DNA from: DASWJZ01 sp963761005
GTDB taxonomy: Bacteria > Pseudomonadota > Alphaproteobacteria > Rhizobiales > Afifellaceae
DNA: 64,000 nt
Assembly: GCA_963761005.1 (NCBI GenBank)
Contig: CAVXFK010000016.1
Span: forward strand, 124,001-188,000
Reading direction: 5' to 3'
A model generated the notes under the pieces. The model was not told the origin of the DNA. It made no database searches and worked only from the letters and a program-made list of their open reading frames with translations. Both the position numbers and the translations under genes were made by a program. Positions 34,419-45,185 of this stretch are shown here, piece by piece (position 1 is the first letter of the stretch; each line of letters opens with the position of its first letter).

Positions 34419-35473
34419 AACGCTTCGATTATGTGAGACCATCTACCGTTCCGGAGGCGATTGCGGCGGCGGCCGAGCCGGGTTCCGCTTATCTCGCCGC
34501 GGGCACCAATTTGCTCGACCTGATGAAGGGCGGCGCCGTACGGCCCGACCGTCTCGTTGACGTTACGCACCTTCCGGGCCTCGACCGCATCGAACGGCTT
34601 TCCGACGGCGGCACGCGCATCGGCGCGCTCGTGCGGAACGCGGACCTCGCCTACGATCCGGATTTCGCGCGTTCCTATCCGGCCGTCGCCGAGGCGCTCC
34701 TGTCGGGTGCATCGGCGCAGCTTCGCAATGCCGCGACCGTCGGCGGCAATCTCATGCAACGGACGCGCTGCAGCTACTTCTACGATGCCGCGAGCGCCTG
34801 CAACCGCCGCGAACCGGGCTCCGGCTGCGACGCGCTCCACGGCGAGAACCGGCTCTCCGCGGTGCTCGGCTGGAGCGAGCATTGCATCGCAACGCATCCG
34901 TCGGATTTCTGTGTGCCACTCGTCGCCCTTGACGCCATCGTCGAGATCGAAGGCAGGACGGGCCGGCGCGAGATTGCTCTGGAGGACCTTCACCTTCTGC
35001 CGGGTGAGACGCCGGAGCGGGAGACCGCGCTGGAACCGGGTGACCTAATCGTGGCGCTCCGCCTTCCCGCTGAGGCCGCGGCCTTCGCCCCGCATGCGCG
35101 CTATCTGAAGCTTCGCGAGCGCACGTCCTTTGCGTTCGCGGTCGTGTCCGCCGCCGCGGCGCTCAAGATCGAGCGCGGTAAAATCCGGCAGGCGCGGATC
35201 GCTCTTGGCGGTGTCGCACCGAAGCCCTGGCGGGTCCACGCGGCCGAGGACGTGCTGGCGGGCGCCGTCGCGGACGAGGCAGCTTTCCGCCGCGCTGCCG
35301 AAGCCGCACTCGCCGACGCAAGACCCTCCGGCGACAACGCCTTCAAGATCGAGCTCGCGAAACGCATCGTCGTGCGCGCGCTCACGCTCGCCGCGGCGGG
35401 AACGCCCGAACGCCTTCCTGCTCTTCCAGCCTCTCCGTTCTCCTCCCTAGCCGGAGCGTATGCCAATGCCTGA
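34415..35473 (+). CDS. paoB: PaoB-like FAD subunit with an extra iron-sulphur insertion
   Basis: A 352-residue FAD-binding subunit of the CO dehydrogenase medium-subunit type. FAD-contact motifs are AAGTNLLDLMKGG and TVGGNLMQRTRC. The insertion with Cys at CSYFYDAASACNRREPGSGC and HCIATHPSD matches the 4Fe-4S insertion of PaoB and 4-hydroxybenzoyl-CoA reductase-type enzymes. It passes electrons between the 2Fe-2S clusters and FAD. It overlaps both neighbours. Confidence 0.92.
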   Translation: MKRFDYVRPSTVPEAIAAAAEPGSAYLAAGTNLLDLMKGGAVRPDRLVDVTHLPGLDRIERLSDGGTRIGALVRNADLAYDPDFARSYPAVAEALLSGASAQLRNAATVGGNLMQRTRCSYFYDAASACNRREPGSGCDALHGENRLSAVLGWSEHCIATHPSDFCVPLVALDAIVEIEGRTGRREIALEDLHLLPGETPERETALEPGDLIVALRLPAEAAAFAPHARYLKLRERTSFAFAVVSAAAALKIERGKIRQARIALGGVAPKPWRVHAAEDVLAGAVADEAAFRRAAEAALADARPSGDNAFKIELAKRIVVRALTLAAAGTPERLPALPASPFSSLAGAYANA

Positions 35474-37715
35474 GATCAATCCTACCCAAGCCTCGCCGCA
35501 TCGGCGCCACGGCTCGAATGCCGGTCAGCCGCTCACCCGTCGCGACGGCGTTCTCAAGGTCACCGGGCGCGCCACCTACGCCGCGGACAATCATCCTGAC
35601 GGCATGCTCTATGCGGTGCATGCCGTCAGCACGATCGCGCGCGGCCGCGTCACGCATCTCGACGTGGAAGCGGCCAAGGCGCATCCCGGCGTCGTGGAGG
35701 TGATCACGCCCGCCAACCGGCGGCCGCTGATGCAGGACCCGGACACGAAGGTGGGTCTCTTCGGGTTTCGCTTCGAAGCGCTCCAGAACGACCGCGTCCG
35801 CTACGCCAACCAGCCGATCGCGCTGGTCGTCGCGGAGACGCTTGAAGCGGCGACCGAAGGCGCGGCGCTGCTTGCGCCGCGCTACGAAGCGGAGCCCGCC
35901 CGCATCGGGTTCGATGTCGAGCGCTTCGCGTTGGAAACGATGGGTTTCGGCATGCCGGCGAACGTGGTTCATGGCGACGTCGAAGCTGGGCTCGCCGCGG
36001 CGGTGCAGCGGATCGAGGCAGAGTACGAAACCGCTCCGCAATATCACGTTGCGATGGAGCCGCATGCGATGGTCGCGGCCTGGAACGGCGACCGGCTCAC
36101 GCTTGATATGCCGAACCAGGCGCCGGTCATGATGTGCGCGGCCTTCGCGGAGTACTTCGGCATTCCGGCCGAGAACGTCCTGATCCGCACGCCTTTCATC
36201 GGCGGCGGCTTCGGTTCGAAGGCGATCCTGGTCGGTCCGCAGATCCTTTGCATCCTGGCGGCGCGGATGCTCAACCGGCCGGTGAAGCTGGTCCTGACGC
36301 GGAGCCAGATGTTCGGCCCCGTCGGCCACCGTGGAGACACGCTGCAACAGGTGCGGATGGGCATGGACGCCGACGGCCGGCTGACTGCGCTTTCCCACCA
36401 TGCAATTGCGGTGAGCAGCAGCTTCGACGATTTCTTCGAGCCGGCCGCCGCCATCGCGCGCACGCTCTACGCCAGTCCCGCCATCGCCTCCACGCACGAG
36501 GGGATGCGCAACGACATCGGTACGCCGGGCCCGATGCGCGCGCCGGGCCTCGCCTCCGGCTCGGCGGCGCTTGAGGTCGCGATCGACGAGGCAGCGGACG
36601 CCTGCGGCATGGATCCGCTCGACTTCCGGCTCAAGAACTATGCAGAGGTCGAGCCGATCACCGGCAAGCCCTATTCGTCGAAGGCGTTGCGCGAATGCTA
36701 CGCCGAGGCCGCGAAGGCGTTCGGCTGGTCGGGACGGCCGCTCGCGCCTCGTCAGATGCGCGACGACGCAGGCTTCCTCGTCGGCTGGGGCATGGGTACG
36801 GCGGTGTTCCACTGCCCGATGTTCGCGGCCGAGGCCCGCGCCACGCTCCGCAGCGACGGGACAGGGCTGGTGGAGACGAGCGCCATCGACATGGGGCAGG
36901 GCGCGCTGACTGCTCTTGCGCAGATCGCGGCGGACAGCCTCGGGCTCGACATCGATCAGATCGAGTTCCGTGCCGGCAGCTCCGACCTGCCGGACGGCGG
37001 CGTCGCCGGCGGCTCGGGTCATACGGCAACGGCGGGTGCGGCCATCGACGCGGCCGGCGGCGATGCCATCGCCAAACTTGCCGATCTCGCCACCGCGGAC
37101 CAACGCTCGCCGCTCTTCGGCGCCGGCAATGCCGGGGTCGTTGTCCGCGGCGGAAGGCTCTACCGCTCAGACGACGAGAGTCGCAGCGAAAGCTACGCCG
37201 ACATCCTTGCACGCGCCGGACTGACGGAGATGGAAGGAAAGGGCAAGGGCGCTCGCGATCCAGCCGCGGTGGGCGACCATGCGCTGCAGGCCCACGGTGC
37301 GGTCTTCGCGGAGGTGAAGGTCGATCCGGATCTCGGCCAGGTGCGTGCCACCCGCCTGGTCGGCGCCTTCGCGGCCGGCCGGATCATCAACCCCCATCTG
37401 GCGCGCAGCCAGCTCCTCGGCGGCATGATCTGGGGCGTGTCCTTCGCGTTGCACGAAGTGGCAATCATCGATCCGCGCAGCGGCAGGGTGGTGAATGACG
37501 ACCTCTGCGAATACCACGTGCCGGTGAATGCCGATGTCCCTTCGCTCGAAGCGCTGCTCGTTCATGAGGACGACCCGTATGTGAATGCGCTCGGCATCAA
37601 GGGCGTCGGCGAAATCGGCATCACCGGCACGGCAGGCGCCGTTGCGAATGCGATCGGGCATGCGACCGGGATTAGGGTCCGGCGGTTTCCCGTCAGGATC
37701 GGGGACCTCGTATAG
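35460..37715 (+). CDS. paoC: PaoC-like molybdopterin-binding catalytic subunit
   Basis: A 751-residue catalytic subunit of the aldehyde oxidase/xanthine dehydrogenase family. It shows GGGFGSKA (cofactor binding), PMRAPGLASG (moco segment) and KGVGEIGITG near the C-terminus with the catalytic Glu. Closest in design to PaoC (YagR), which oxidises aromatic aldehydes to acids. No XdhC/PaoD maturation gene is seen nearby, so cofactor loading must be supplied from elsewhere. The substrate is not determined. Confidence 0.92.
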   Translation: MPMPEINPTQASPHRRHGSNAGQPLTRRDGVLKVTGRATYAADNHPDGMLYAVHAVSTIARGRVTHLDVEAAKAHPGVVEVITPANRRPLMQDPDTKVGLFGFRFEALQNDRVRYANQPIALVVAETLEAATEGAALLAPRYEAEPARIGFDVERFALETMGFGMPANVVHGDVEAGLAAAVQRIEAEYETAPQYHVAMEPHAMVAAWNGDRLTLDMPNQAPVMMCAAFAEYFGIPAENVLIRTPFIGGGFGSKAILVGPQILCILAARMLNRPVKLVLTRSQMFGPVGHRGDTLQQVRMGMDADGRLTALSHHAIAVSSSFDDFFEPAAAIARTLYASPAIASTHEGMRNDIGTPGPMRAPGLASGSAALEVAIDEAADACGMDPLDFRLKNYAEVEPITGKPYSSKALRECYAEAAKAFGWSGRPLAPRQMRDDAGFLVGWGMGTAVFHCPMFAAEARATLRSDGTGLVETSAIDMGQGALTALAQIAADSLGLDIDQIEFRAGSSDLPDGGVAGGSGHTATAGAAIDAAGGDAIAKLADLATADQRSPLFGAGNAGVVVRGGRLYRSDDESRSESYADILARAGLTEMEGKGKGARDPAAVGDHALQAHGAVFAEVKVDPDLGQVRATRLVGAFAAGRIINPHLARSQLLGGMIWGVSFALHEVAIIDPRSGRVVNDDLCEYHVPVNADVPSLEALLVHEDDPYVNALGIKGVGEIGITGTAGAVANAIGHATGIRVRRFPVRIGDLV

Positions 37716-37890
37716 CAGATCGCCGAGGCCACCGAACAAAGTGTGCTGAGAGTGGTGGTGAGCGCAAGTCGGCGGCGAACCTGTCTCCGCAGTTTGATTC
37801 CCTGCTTGATGGGGCCTGTCGCATCCGGCCAACGATCCGACAATTCTGTTGGGCGAGAGCCGCGGCCGGGAGGTCTTTTGGTGCGCCCTG

Positions 37891-40800
37891 CTAGATTGGT
37901 ACGGCATGAGCCGAGACCAACCGCGAGCGATCTTGCAGCGGGGCCTCCGGTGCACCGGCGGATTCGAAAGGCTCGAACTCCTGCACGACAATACGCCGGC
38001 GATAGAGCCCGGACAGATACTGCGGGTCTTCGACGCTCAGCTGTCCCTTCCAGTGGTAGCGCCAAGGCTCGACGGATTCCGCCTGCAGGCGGATGACCTC
38101 ACCCAGCGTGCGCCAGCCGGCCGGGTCCTCCGGCACGTCCCGTGGCATGAATTCGATGTGCGCGAGTACCGACGCTCGTTCGGTCGATGGACGAACCGGG
38201 TCCCGTGTCTGCGTAGCTGTAGCCACGCATCGCCAGACTCCAGGTCGCGTCAGCGACTTTGCGAATTGTCACTGCGCGGCCAGGTGCCAGCGGGACGAAA
38301 TCTGCGTGAATGATCGACGAGAGCTTGCAGTTCTCGATCGCGTGCTCCTGGTAACGCGCGACGGCCAAGCGCACCAGCGGCACGAACGCCCGCTGTGCGA
38401 GAAATTCGATGTCGACGAACGGCAACTTGTGCTCTTCGCTGAACTGCACTTCGTGAACGACCAGGCCGACCGTTTCGCCATCGAGCGGCCACCCGGACAG
38501 TCGCTCGGCTCCACCCCAGACTTGTTCCATCTGCAGCGGTCCGGGCAAGGGAGCGGAGTCCCGAAGCGGGTTCACGCCCCATTCCGAGACGGCGCTCTGC
38601 AGCGCCTCCGGCAGGTCGGGCGTCGTTGCCACCACCAACGCAAGTTTTTCGCCGATGCCGGAGGAGAACCAGCCGCGGTTCATGTAGACGCGTAGGCCTT
38701 CGCCCGATCTCTCCGCTGTGCGTTCACCATTGAGGTTACGCGTGTCGCCTCGCGATTCGCTGGGACGAAACGTGGGTAAGACATAAGCAATGTCCGGCGC
38801 CGCCGGCGGTGCCGTACTCGGTATGCGTAAGGTCACCGGCTCCGACCACAGGGTGACATTGTCCGCGTTCCCGGTGAGCGATGCCGGGTAGAACTCGACA
38901 AACCTCGATGTGGCCTGGGCGCGGTAACTGACTTCGCGATGCCGGGTGTCACCGAAGTCGTGCGCGAGCGGCGATCGCGCAGACTTCATCAACTCGAGGG
39001 GATCCAGTGGTTTTCCGTCGTCCTCCCCGATGCGAACGCCGCCGGCGTAGAGCTCACCGCTGGACGTTCGCCAGCTGTCGTCGGCCGGATCGTCGACCGG
39101 GTCCTGCCACTCGGCGTACACGTCAATTCGGCCGGTGCTCGGCCGGTCGAACTGCAAGGCATCGTCGGCCAGTGTTGCACTGGTCGAATCCGCCTGCCTC
39201 GGCAGGATCAGCGGACGGCCAAAGGCGGGTGTCATGAGCGGCCGCTGCGTGGCATGCACAATGGTCACCGCCCGGGACGGCGCAAGCAGCGACGCATCGC
39301 CGCGGGCGGCAGCATCGGCGAGTTTCTGTCGGACCTTGTTGAAGGCCGCAGAGTCATTGTCATGCCAGTCACGGTGCGCAAATGCGATGACCGACATCTC
39401 ATCCGCCCCGAGCTTCGCCGCGAGATGAACGGTCTGCACGCGACCCTTGGGAACCTCGAGCACGACTTCGCGGCCGGAAACGCGCGCCTGTACCCGGTCC
39501 TTGCCCGGACGCACAACGAGCTGGCATGAGCGCGCCAGCTCGCGGCCCCTGGTGCTGCGGGGCAAATCGTCGAAGCGCGGCATGTCAATGTTTCCGCCGC
39601 CATCGGGCAGGGACAGCGTTGCCTGGCGGACGATGGGGTCGGGCAGGTACGGCGTATAGAACTCCTTGTCCGTAATCGCCTCACGCACCTCGCCCTTTTC
39701 ATTATGTCCGAGGTCCCCGCGATGCTCGCTGATCATCCGCCAGGAATCGCTCGCACTCAGGCCGTCGAAAACGCCGTGCTTCTCGGCGATGCGGAGCGGC
39801 ACTTCGGGCGGCGCTACGTGCAGCCTGAATTCATGCGTACGGGTACTCGCGGGATTCAGCGTCGCGCAGGACGATAACGTCGCCCGCCTCTCCGGGACCG
39901 CGTGGCTGAGCCCGAAAGACGACCGGCGGCTTCGCGCTCTCCACCCGCAGACAGCACACCGGGTCGGTGACCAGCGACTCCGCGAATCCCTTCGGCAACT
40001 CGTCGGCTTCCTCGACCGAGAGGCTGTTGCCGGCAAGATCCACGTTTCGCAGCCGAAACCGATAGCAGCGCCCGAAGCGCTGCGGCTCGAGACTTCCGGC
40101 CGGCACTTCCAAGCGGACCGTCAGCGATGTCCCGCAGTCGGCTGTCGATTGCTCGCTATTGTCGTCGGCGCGGTCGGGGCGAGGCACGACCAGGCTCCAG
40201 CCGTCCCATTCGAACAGGTCTTCGCTCGCGCGCAGCTCCGCCGACGGGTCGCGCGAGCCGGCGAAGGCCGTGGGTTCAATGAAGCCTTCGTCGCCGAGCA
40301 TTCCCGCGGCCGGCCAGGACCAGTCACCCGCCCGATAGCTGACGGCGCGGCGGCACAGCGAGCGCCACTCGCCGGAATCGACATCCTGCACATCGACGCG
40401 ATAACCGCGCGTCACGTGCTCCGCGTAGAGAATCTCCTCTTCTTCGTTCGCACCCAGGACGCCGCTCTGGACCCGGTCCCCGCCGATCTGCAGCGACTGC
40501 TCCAGGCGGAACTGTCCGCGCATGGCGCTTCGCATGATCGACGGCTTGTCCGCATGTGTCAGACGCATGCCGCCCTGCAACAGCGCCGGCAAGCGCCGTG
40601 CCGCGTCGTCGCCGTCACTCTGCGCGCCGTTCCTTGCCTGTTGGATCAATGCGAGGGTCGCGTGCTCCAGCTCTTCCTGGATAACGGTCGTTTGCCGTTT
40701 GCCGAGTGCGTACAGACCGCCGCTGCCGAGGCGTCGATCCCCGGCGGCCCGGAATACGCGGTAGTGGTCGCTTGTTGCCGTGTCGTATTCGACCATCGTC

Positions 40801-41600
40801 CACAGAGACCTGTGCGTCGTGTCGGCGAAGGTCGCATTGCGCGGCTCGACGCGGACGCGAAGAGGCCGGTCCGTCACCTCGAGCCCGAGCCGGCTCGCGG
40901 GTACTTCGAGGTCGAGCACGAGCCCGAGCCGCCGCATAAGGAGGGGATGAGTCCCGGTCGCAGCGACAATCTGGTGAAAGTCCGGGCACGCCTCCGGTTC
41001 ATTGCCCTCCGCCAACGGTAGGACGCTTTCGGGAAGCCGGTGAAATCGGGCGAATTCCTCGATCGGATTCCGATCGTCGGGCGCCGGTGCCTCGAGCCGG
41101 GTAGCGGGGATGTCGAACGCGCCGAGCTTCGGTGCCTCGGTGGCGATGCCGAGTTCCGTCGCAAGGGCCTGCGCGTAGACATCGCGGATCGCCAAGACGA
41201 CGCCGCGCGCATCGTAGGACTCGACCATGAAGCCCTCATTTCGCCTATCGCTGGGCGCGTCGAAGGCCGCAACGCGCACGGTTTCGTCGAAGATGCCGCG
41301 CCAAGCCTGGCTGTCCGGCGCGGCGTCGAGGTCAGACATGACTGCAGGCTTGGCTGCCACCGGCGCAACGACACTCTCCCCGTCATGCATCTGCACGAGA
41401 AATTCGATGCCGTCGGTGCCCAGCTCGCGCAGCGTCTTTGGCCAGTCGACGAATTCGGGAAACGCGGACAGCGGCGCGTCGTCGCCCGTCACTTCCAGGC
41501 GCGGCGAGAGAAACACCGATACCCGTGCCAGCCACTCGCCGTTTTCGACACGGCGCATGCCGGCCGGCAATGCCGTCCACATCAGGGTCATCGCGCCCAC
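37891..41600 (-). CDS. Very large protein of unknown function, interrupted by two frameshifts
   Basis: About 1,230 residues if two single-base insertions (about 39836 and about 38203, the latter in a run of G) are ignored. The reading continues smoothly across both: the segment ending GDVIVLRDAESREYPY resumes as HEFRLHVAPPEVPL, and the segment ending RGYSYAD resumes as DPVRPSTERASVLAHIEFMPRD. It starts (GTG 41600 or ATG 41591) 3-12 bases after the previous gene's stop, so the pair is coupled. It has no signal peptide I can see and is rich in beta-prone segments such as RCYRFRLRNVDLAGNSLS. I do not recognise a family. It is either decaying or carries sequence errors. Confidence 0.65.
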
Positions 41601-41602
41601 GC

Positions 41603-44600
41603 TCAGGCCACCTTTGCAAAGGCCGAGCGATAAGCAGCCCACTCGGCTTCTGTCAGTTCATCGTCCTCGCCAGTGAGCAGTCGATCTTGGCGGCCGCTGT
41701 TGTCGGCGATCTCGTGGTGGAAGCTGAAGCTCGCCTGCACGGCGAAGAAGCTGATCTGGACCCGTACGATGAGCTCCGCGTGGAACGACCATAGACCGGC
41801 GTTCCACGAGCCGGCCGCGACCATCATCAGGTGGATGTCCATGAACCAGAGCTTGGATTGTCCACTGAGCTTTAGAATCAGGTCTAGCTGACGGTGCTCG
41901 GCGCCGCCCTTCACCCAGTAGGTAAACATGCCGGCGAGCGAGCCTTCGCACTTCGCTTTGGCAGCGCCGAGATCGAATTTCGTCTTGTAGACAACGCCAA
42001 GACTGAACTGGAAGCCGGTCACTCCCTTCGGCGTGAAATTCAGGTTGAGATGCGCGATGCCGCCCCAGGGCGCGGCTAGCAGGGTGAGTGGCTTGTCCGG
42101 GCTCGCGACGCCGATCGAGAAGACGTTGTCAGGCACCTTGGGCGGTGTCGACGGACCGGTCGACCGCGGTAGGAAGTTGAGGCCGATTCCGACAGTCGCT
42201 GTAACGTTGGATACCTCGAACTGCATCAGCGTGAATTTCGGCGCCTCGAACGGGCCGAGACTCACATTGATATCCGCCCCACCAGCGCCCGGCATCTTGG
42301 CCGGATATGCCGTGGATGCCTCGCCTTTCGGCAGATCCGGCAGCGGCGGCAGCTTGGCCGCTGCTTCGATGACCCTCTTCAGGATGTTCAGACCGCCGGT
42401 GGCATCGATTGTCGACAGCCGGAAATCGACCTCCGGCGATACCGAGCGTTCTTTCTTCTTCTCGTCAGTATCCCCGGTATCGTTTGCCGGCTCGTCCGGC
42501 GCCTCTTTCTTGGCCGGTTTCGGCGGGCCGAGCTGCACGCTGATGCGCTCGAATCCGATACTGAATCTGTCGGTATCGCTGGCGTTCAGAACGAGGGCGA
42601 AGTTGGTGATCTTGCCGGAGGCGGTCAGGCTTACGCCTGGCGACGGCTTTTTCGCCGCCGCATCGCCTTTCTCGGGTGTCGGTTTATTTCCCTGGCCAAG
42701 CCTTCGGGTCGCTGTGACCGCAATCTCGAGTTTCGACGTCGACTGATCTTCCTTATCGAGCTCCGGCTCGAAGGACACAAGAGAATCGGTGCCGAAGGCG
42801 CCAAGGGCAACGCTCCAGGTGAGTCCCAACCCGACCTCGAAGTAAGCCGGCTCCGCCGGCTCTGGATCGGGCTTGTCCCCGGCTTCCGCGTCTTCTTTGG
42901 ACTCGTCCTTCTCCTCAGGCTGCTTTCGTCCGATGATGAAATCGATGCGCGGAATGGCGGGCGAGCGGCCACCGTTTTCGGTGAGCAGCAGGTCGGCGAG
43001 CGGAAATCCCCCCAAAAGATTGGCGTGGTCGGCGTTGAAGTAGTTCGTGCCGCTCAAGGCTTCGCCCGACATGACGAGGTCGGCGTTGCCGACCGGACCA
43101 TGAATGCGTGACACGCCGTCCACGTCGAAGCTCGGCGCCGCGATACCACCCGAGCGATCGGCTTGCTGGTCGAAGTACATCGGGATGCGTTTCGACCCGG
43201 ATTGCCGCGCTCTTACGAAAACCTCGCCGCGGTTGTTTTCGCCGTCCGGATCGACAATCTCGAACCAGCCGCGGTTCTGCGCTTCGTCAAGAAACGGTTC
43301 GAGTGAGGGAATGCCGACGAGCATGCTCTCGGTCATGCATCGGAATCGGCGACCCTCGTCGCCTGGATCCGCCAGTATGCCGGCAAACGCGAGCTCAAGG
43401 AGATGCAGCGTCGTATCGCCGGCACTGCGCGATCTGCCCAAGGGTTCGTCACCGCTGTCGCCAGCGGTATCGACGCGGGGCTCGAACTTGGCAACCGCCG
43501 CTGACTGGCCACGCATGCGTGTTTGCCTCTGCGCGCGATAGGCTTCGTTTCCATAGACGCTTGCTGCGGTGGCCATGTCGGCATCCGCCTTTACGAAAAC
43601 GGCGGGCGCCTCAAGACCCAGCTCGTCATCTGCCCAGTCTTTTGCGGCGAATCGAAATGGGTAGGGCATCCCCGCAGAGGTCTCGATCCAGAACGCCTCA
43701 GCCGTCTTGTCCTCGATACGCAGCGCGGGCGTTATGAGCGACTGGGCTGTCAGCGTCTGCAGCGCCATCTCGCCCGAGCGATACCCGACCTGAGGCTCTT
43801 TGATGACAACGAAGTCGCGCTTTCGCAGTACCGCCGCGCGAGCGGGGTCGACCGCGTCGGATGAGGGCGTTTCTTCCACCTTGCGCTCGGTCACGCTCAG
43901 CACGGTCGCGCGATGGCCGAAGGGGTACAGGAATCCCTCCTGGTGCTCGACGACGACACGCTGGTCCTGTCCCGCCGTTGCCACCTGTTCCCAGCGGGAC
44001 AGGTCGGCTGCGGTCTGCACCTCCCAACGGCCGCGCACGTCGAGCCAGCCGCCCATCGGCGATAGGATCAGCGTTCTGGCCTCGGCGCTTTTGCCGATCA
44101 GGGACTGGCGATCAGCGTCGGTGAGCGCAGTCTCCCAATCGACTTCCGGCGTGTATCCAGGCCCCAGGATGCTTACCGTCGGCAAGATACGCGGGCCGGC
44201 GGAAGCGAGTTGCGTGTGCCACAACTCGATGCGCCCGTTGTGCGCAACCGGGTGGGTAGCATGCGCCCAGCGTGCGGCGGGGTCCGGCGAGAGCGCGAGG
44301 CCGACGGGCAGCTCGATCCGCGATCGGCCGGTGAATGGCATTGAACTTTGCCCATCCACGCGGCTGTTCGATATCTGAAACTCCAGCAAATCCCATTCGA
44401 GCAACGACTGCAGCGTCAGCTCGACGAAGTCGACGCCGGACGGAACCCGAAACACCAGTCGCGTCGGCTGTGCAATTTTCGATCGGACCGGAAGCGAGAT
44501 GGATGCGTCCTGCCCGGACGCGGCCTCGTTGAACACTTCCTCGGCGATGTGCTGGCCGGGAAATCCAACCACCAGCAATGCATCGCTGGACTCGTCTATG

Positions 44601-44818
44601 CGCACCAGCCGGGGCGGCCCCCGACCGGCATACACAATCCGCAGATTGCGGAGCTCGAAGTGAAGAGACAGGAGGTCTTCGGGTCGCAGAACTCGAAACT
44701 CGCTGCGCTCGTCGGGTACGCCGCCTGGGCGGCTGCACCCCCTGCTGCCCGCGAAAACGGCCAGTGCAGCGCTTAGATATATGAAATCACGGCGTGAGAC
44801 CGGTACTGACACGGCCAA
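41603..44818 (-). CDS. Very large Tat-exported protein of unknown function
   Basis: A 1,071-residue protein. Residues 1-30 form a twin-arginine signal (SRRDFIYLSAALAVFAGSRGCS), possibly with a lipobox-like Cys. Regions: a beta-rich N-half, an acidic/charged Glu-Lys linker around 645-670 (EEKDESKEDAEAGDKPDPEPAEP), a second charged linker near 780-800, then a C-half rich in beta strands with alternating hydrophobics (VSNVTATVGIGLNFLPRS, GIAHLNLNFTPKGVTGF) that could form a barrel or sheet. Start is TTG 44818, or GTG 44812. I do not recognise the family. It forms a two-gene unit with the next gene. Confidence 0.75.
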   Translation of the reverse strand: MAVSVPVSRRDFIYLSAALAVFAGSRGCSRPGGVPDERSEFRVLRPEDLLSLHFELRNLRIVYAGRGPPRLVRIDESSDALLVVGFPGQHIAEEVFNEAASGQDASISLPVRSKIAQPTRLVFRVPSGVDFVELTLQSLLEWDLLEFQISNSRVDGQSSMPFTGRSRIELPVGLALSPDPAARWAHATHPVAHNGRIELWHTQLASAGPRILPTVSILGPGYTPEVDWETALTDADRQSLIGKSAEARTLILSPMGGWLDVRGRWEVQTAADLSRWEQVATAGQDQRVVVEHQEGFLYPFGHRATVLSVTERKVEETPSSDAVDPARAAVLRKRDFVVIKEPQVGYRSGEMALQTLTAQSLITPALRIEDKTAEAFWIETSAGMPYPFRFAAKDWADDELGLEAPAVFVKADADMATAASVYGNEAYRAQRQTRMRGQSAAVAKFEPRVDTAGDSGDEPLGRSRSAGDTTLHLLELAFAGILADPGDEGRRFRCMTESMLVGIPSLEPFLDEAQNRGWFEIVDPDGENNRGEVFVRARQSGSKRIPMYFDQQADRSGGIAAPSFDVDGVSRIHGPVGNADLVMSGEALSGTNYFNADHANLLGGFPLADLLLTENGGRSPAIPRIDFIIGRKQPEEKDESKEDAEAGDKPDPEPAEPAYFEVGLGLTWSVALGAFGTDSLVSFEPELDKEDQSTSKLEIAVTATRRLGQGNKPTPEKGDAAAKKPSPGVSLTASGKITNFALVLNASDTDRFSIGFERISVQLGPPKPAKKEAPDEPANDTGDTDEKKKERSVSPEVDFRLSTIDATGGLNILKRVIEAAAKLPPLPDLPKGEASTAYPAKMPGAGGADINVSLGPFEAPKFTLMQFEVSNVTATVGIGLNFLPRSTGPSTPPKVPDNVFSIGVASPDKPLTLLAAPWGGIAHLNLNFTPKGVTGFQFSLGVVYKTKFDLGAAKAKCEGSLAGMFTYWVKGGAEHRQLDLILKLSGQSKLWFMDIHLMMVAAGSWNAGLWSFHAELIVRVQISFFAVQASFSFHHEIADNSGRQDRLLTGEDDELTEAEWAAYRSAFAKVA

Positions 44819-45185
44819 GGATCGTTTCGGTGCCGACGAGCGATGATCGGTCCTTCGGGTCCCGCAAAACCCTTTCCCCTTTCGCTGGCATTCTGCATGA
44901 AGCGAGCAGAGCGAGCCAACGCATTCTATGGTGAATGTTCGGTGTGCGATGCGATGCGGCGCGACGTTCTCTCGCCGTCGCGCCGATGTGCTCTTAGATC
45001 CTCCGGGCTCCCGCGGGTCGATCCTGGTGCGAAGCGAACTATGGCACGCGGCTGTGCATCGCGTGCCCGCCGCATTCCAACCTCACCTGCCTCCCACTCG
45101 GCTTCGGGCTGCGCTGTCAGGACGAAAGGTGGTTATCGGAAGGAGGATCGACGCCGGTTGGAGTGCATAGAACCGTCGGAAGCGA
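44819..45185. other. Gene-free stretch with a strong hairpin
   Basis: No convincing gene: short open frames here have Cys/Arg/Ser-rich shadow composition. The one clear element is a perfect 9-base inverted repeat at 44958-44966 and 44976-44984 (GGCGCGACG, 9-base loop). It lies upstream of the large exported protein and downstream of the HU-like gene. Confidence 0.5.

Noticed and set aside
39831..39840. A new gene start by stop-start overlap instead of a frameshift in the giant protein
   Set aside because: The ATG overlapping the TGA is in a third frame that does not continue; only a one-base shift joins the two long frames.
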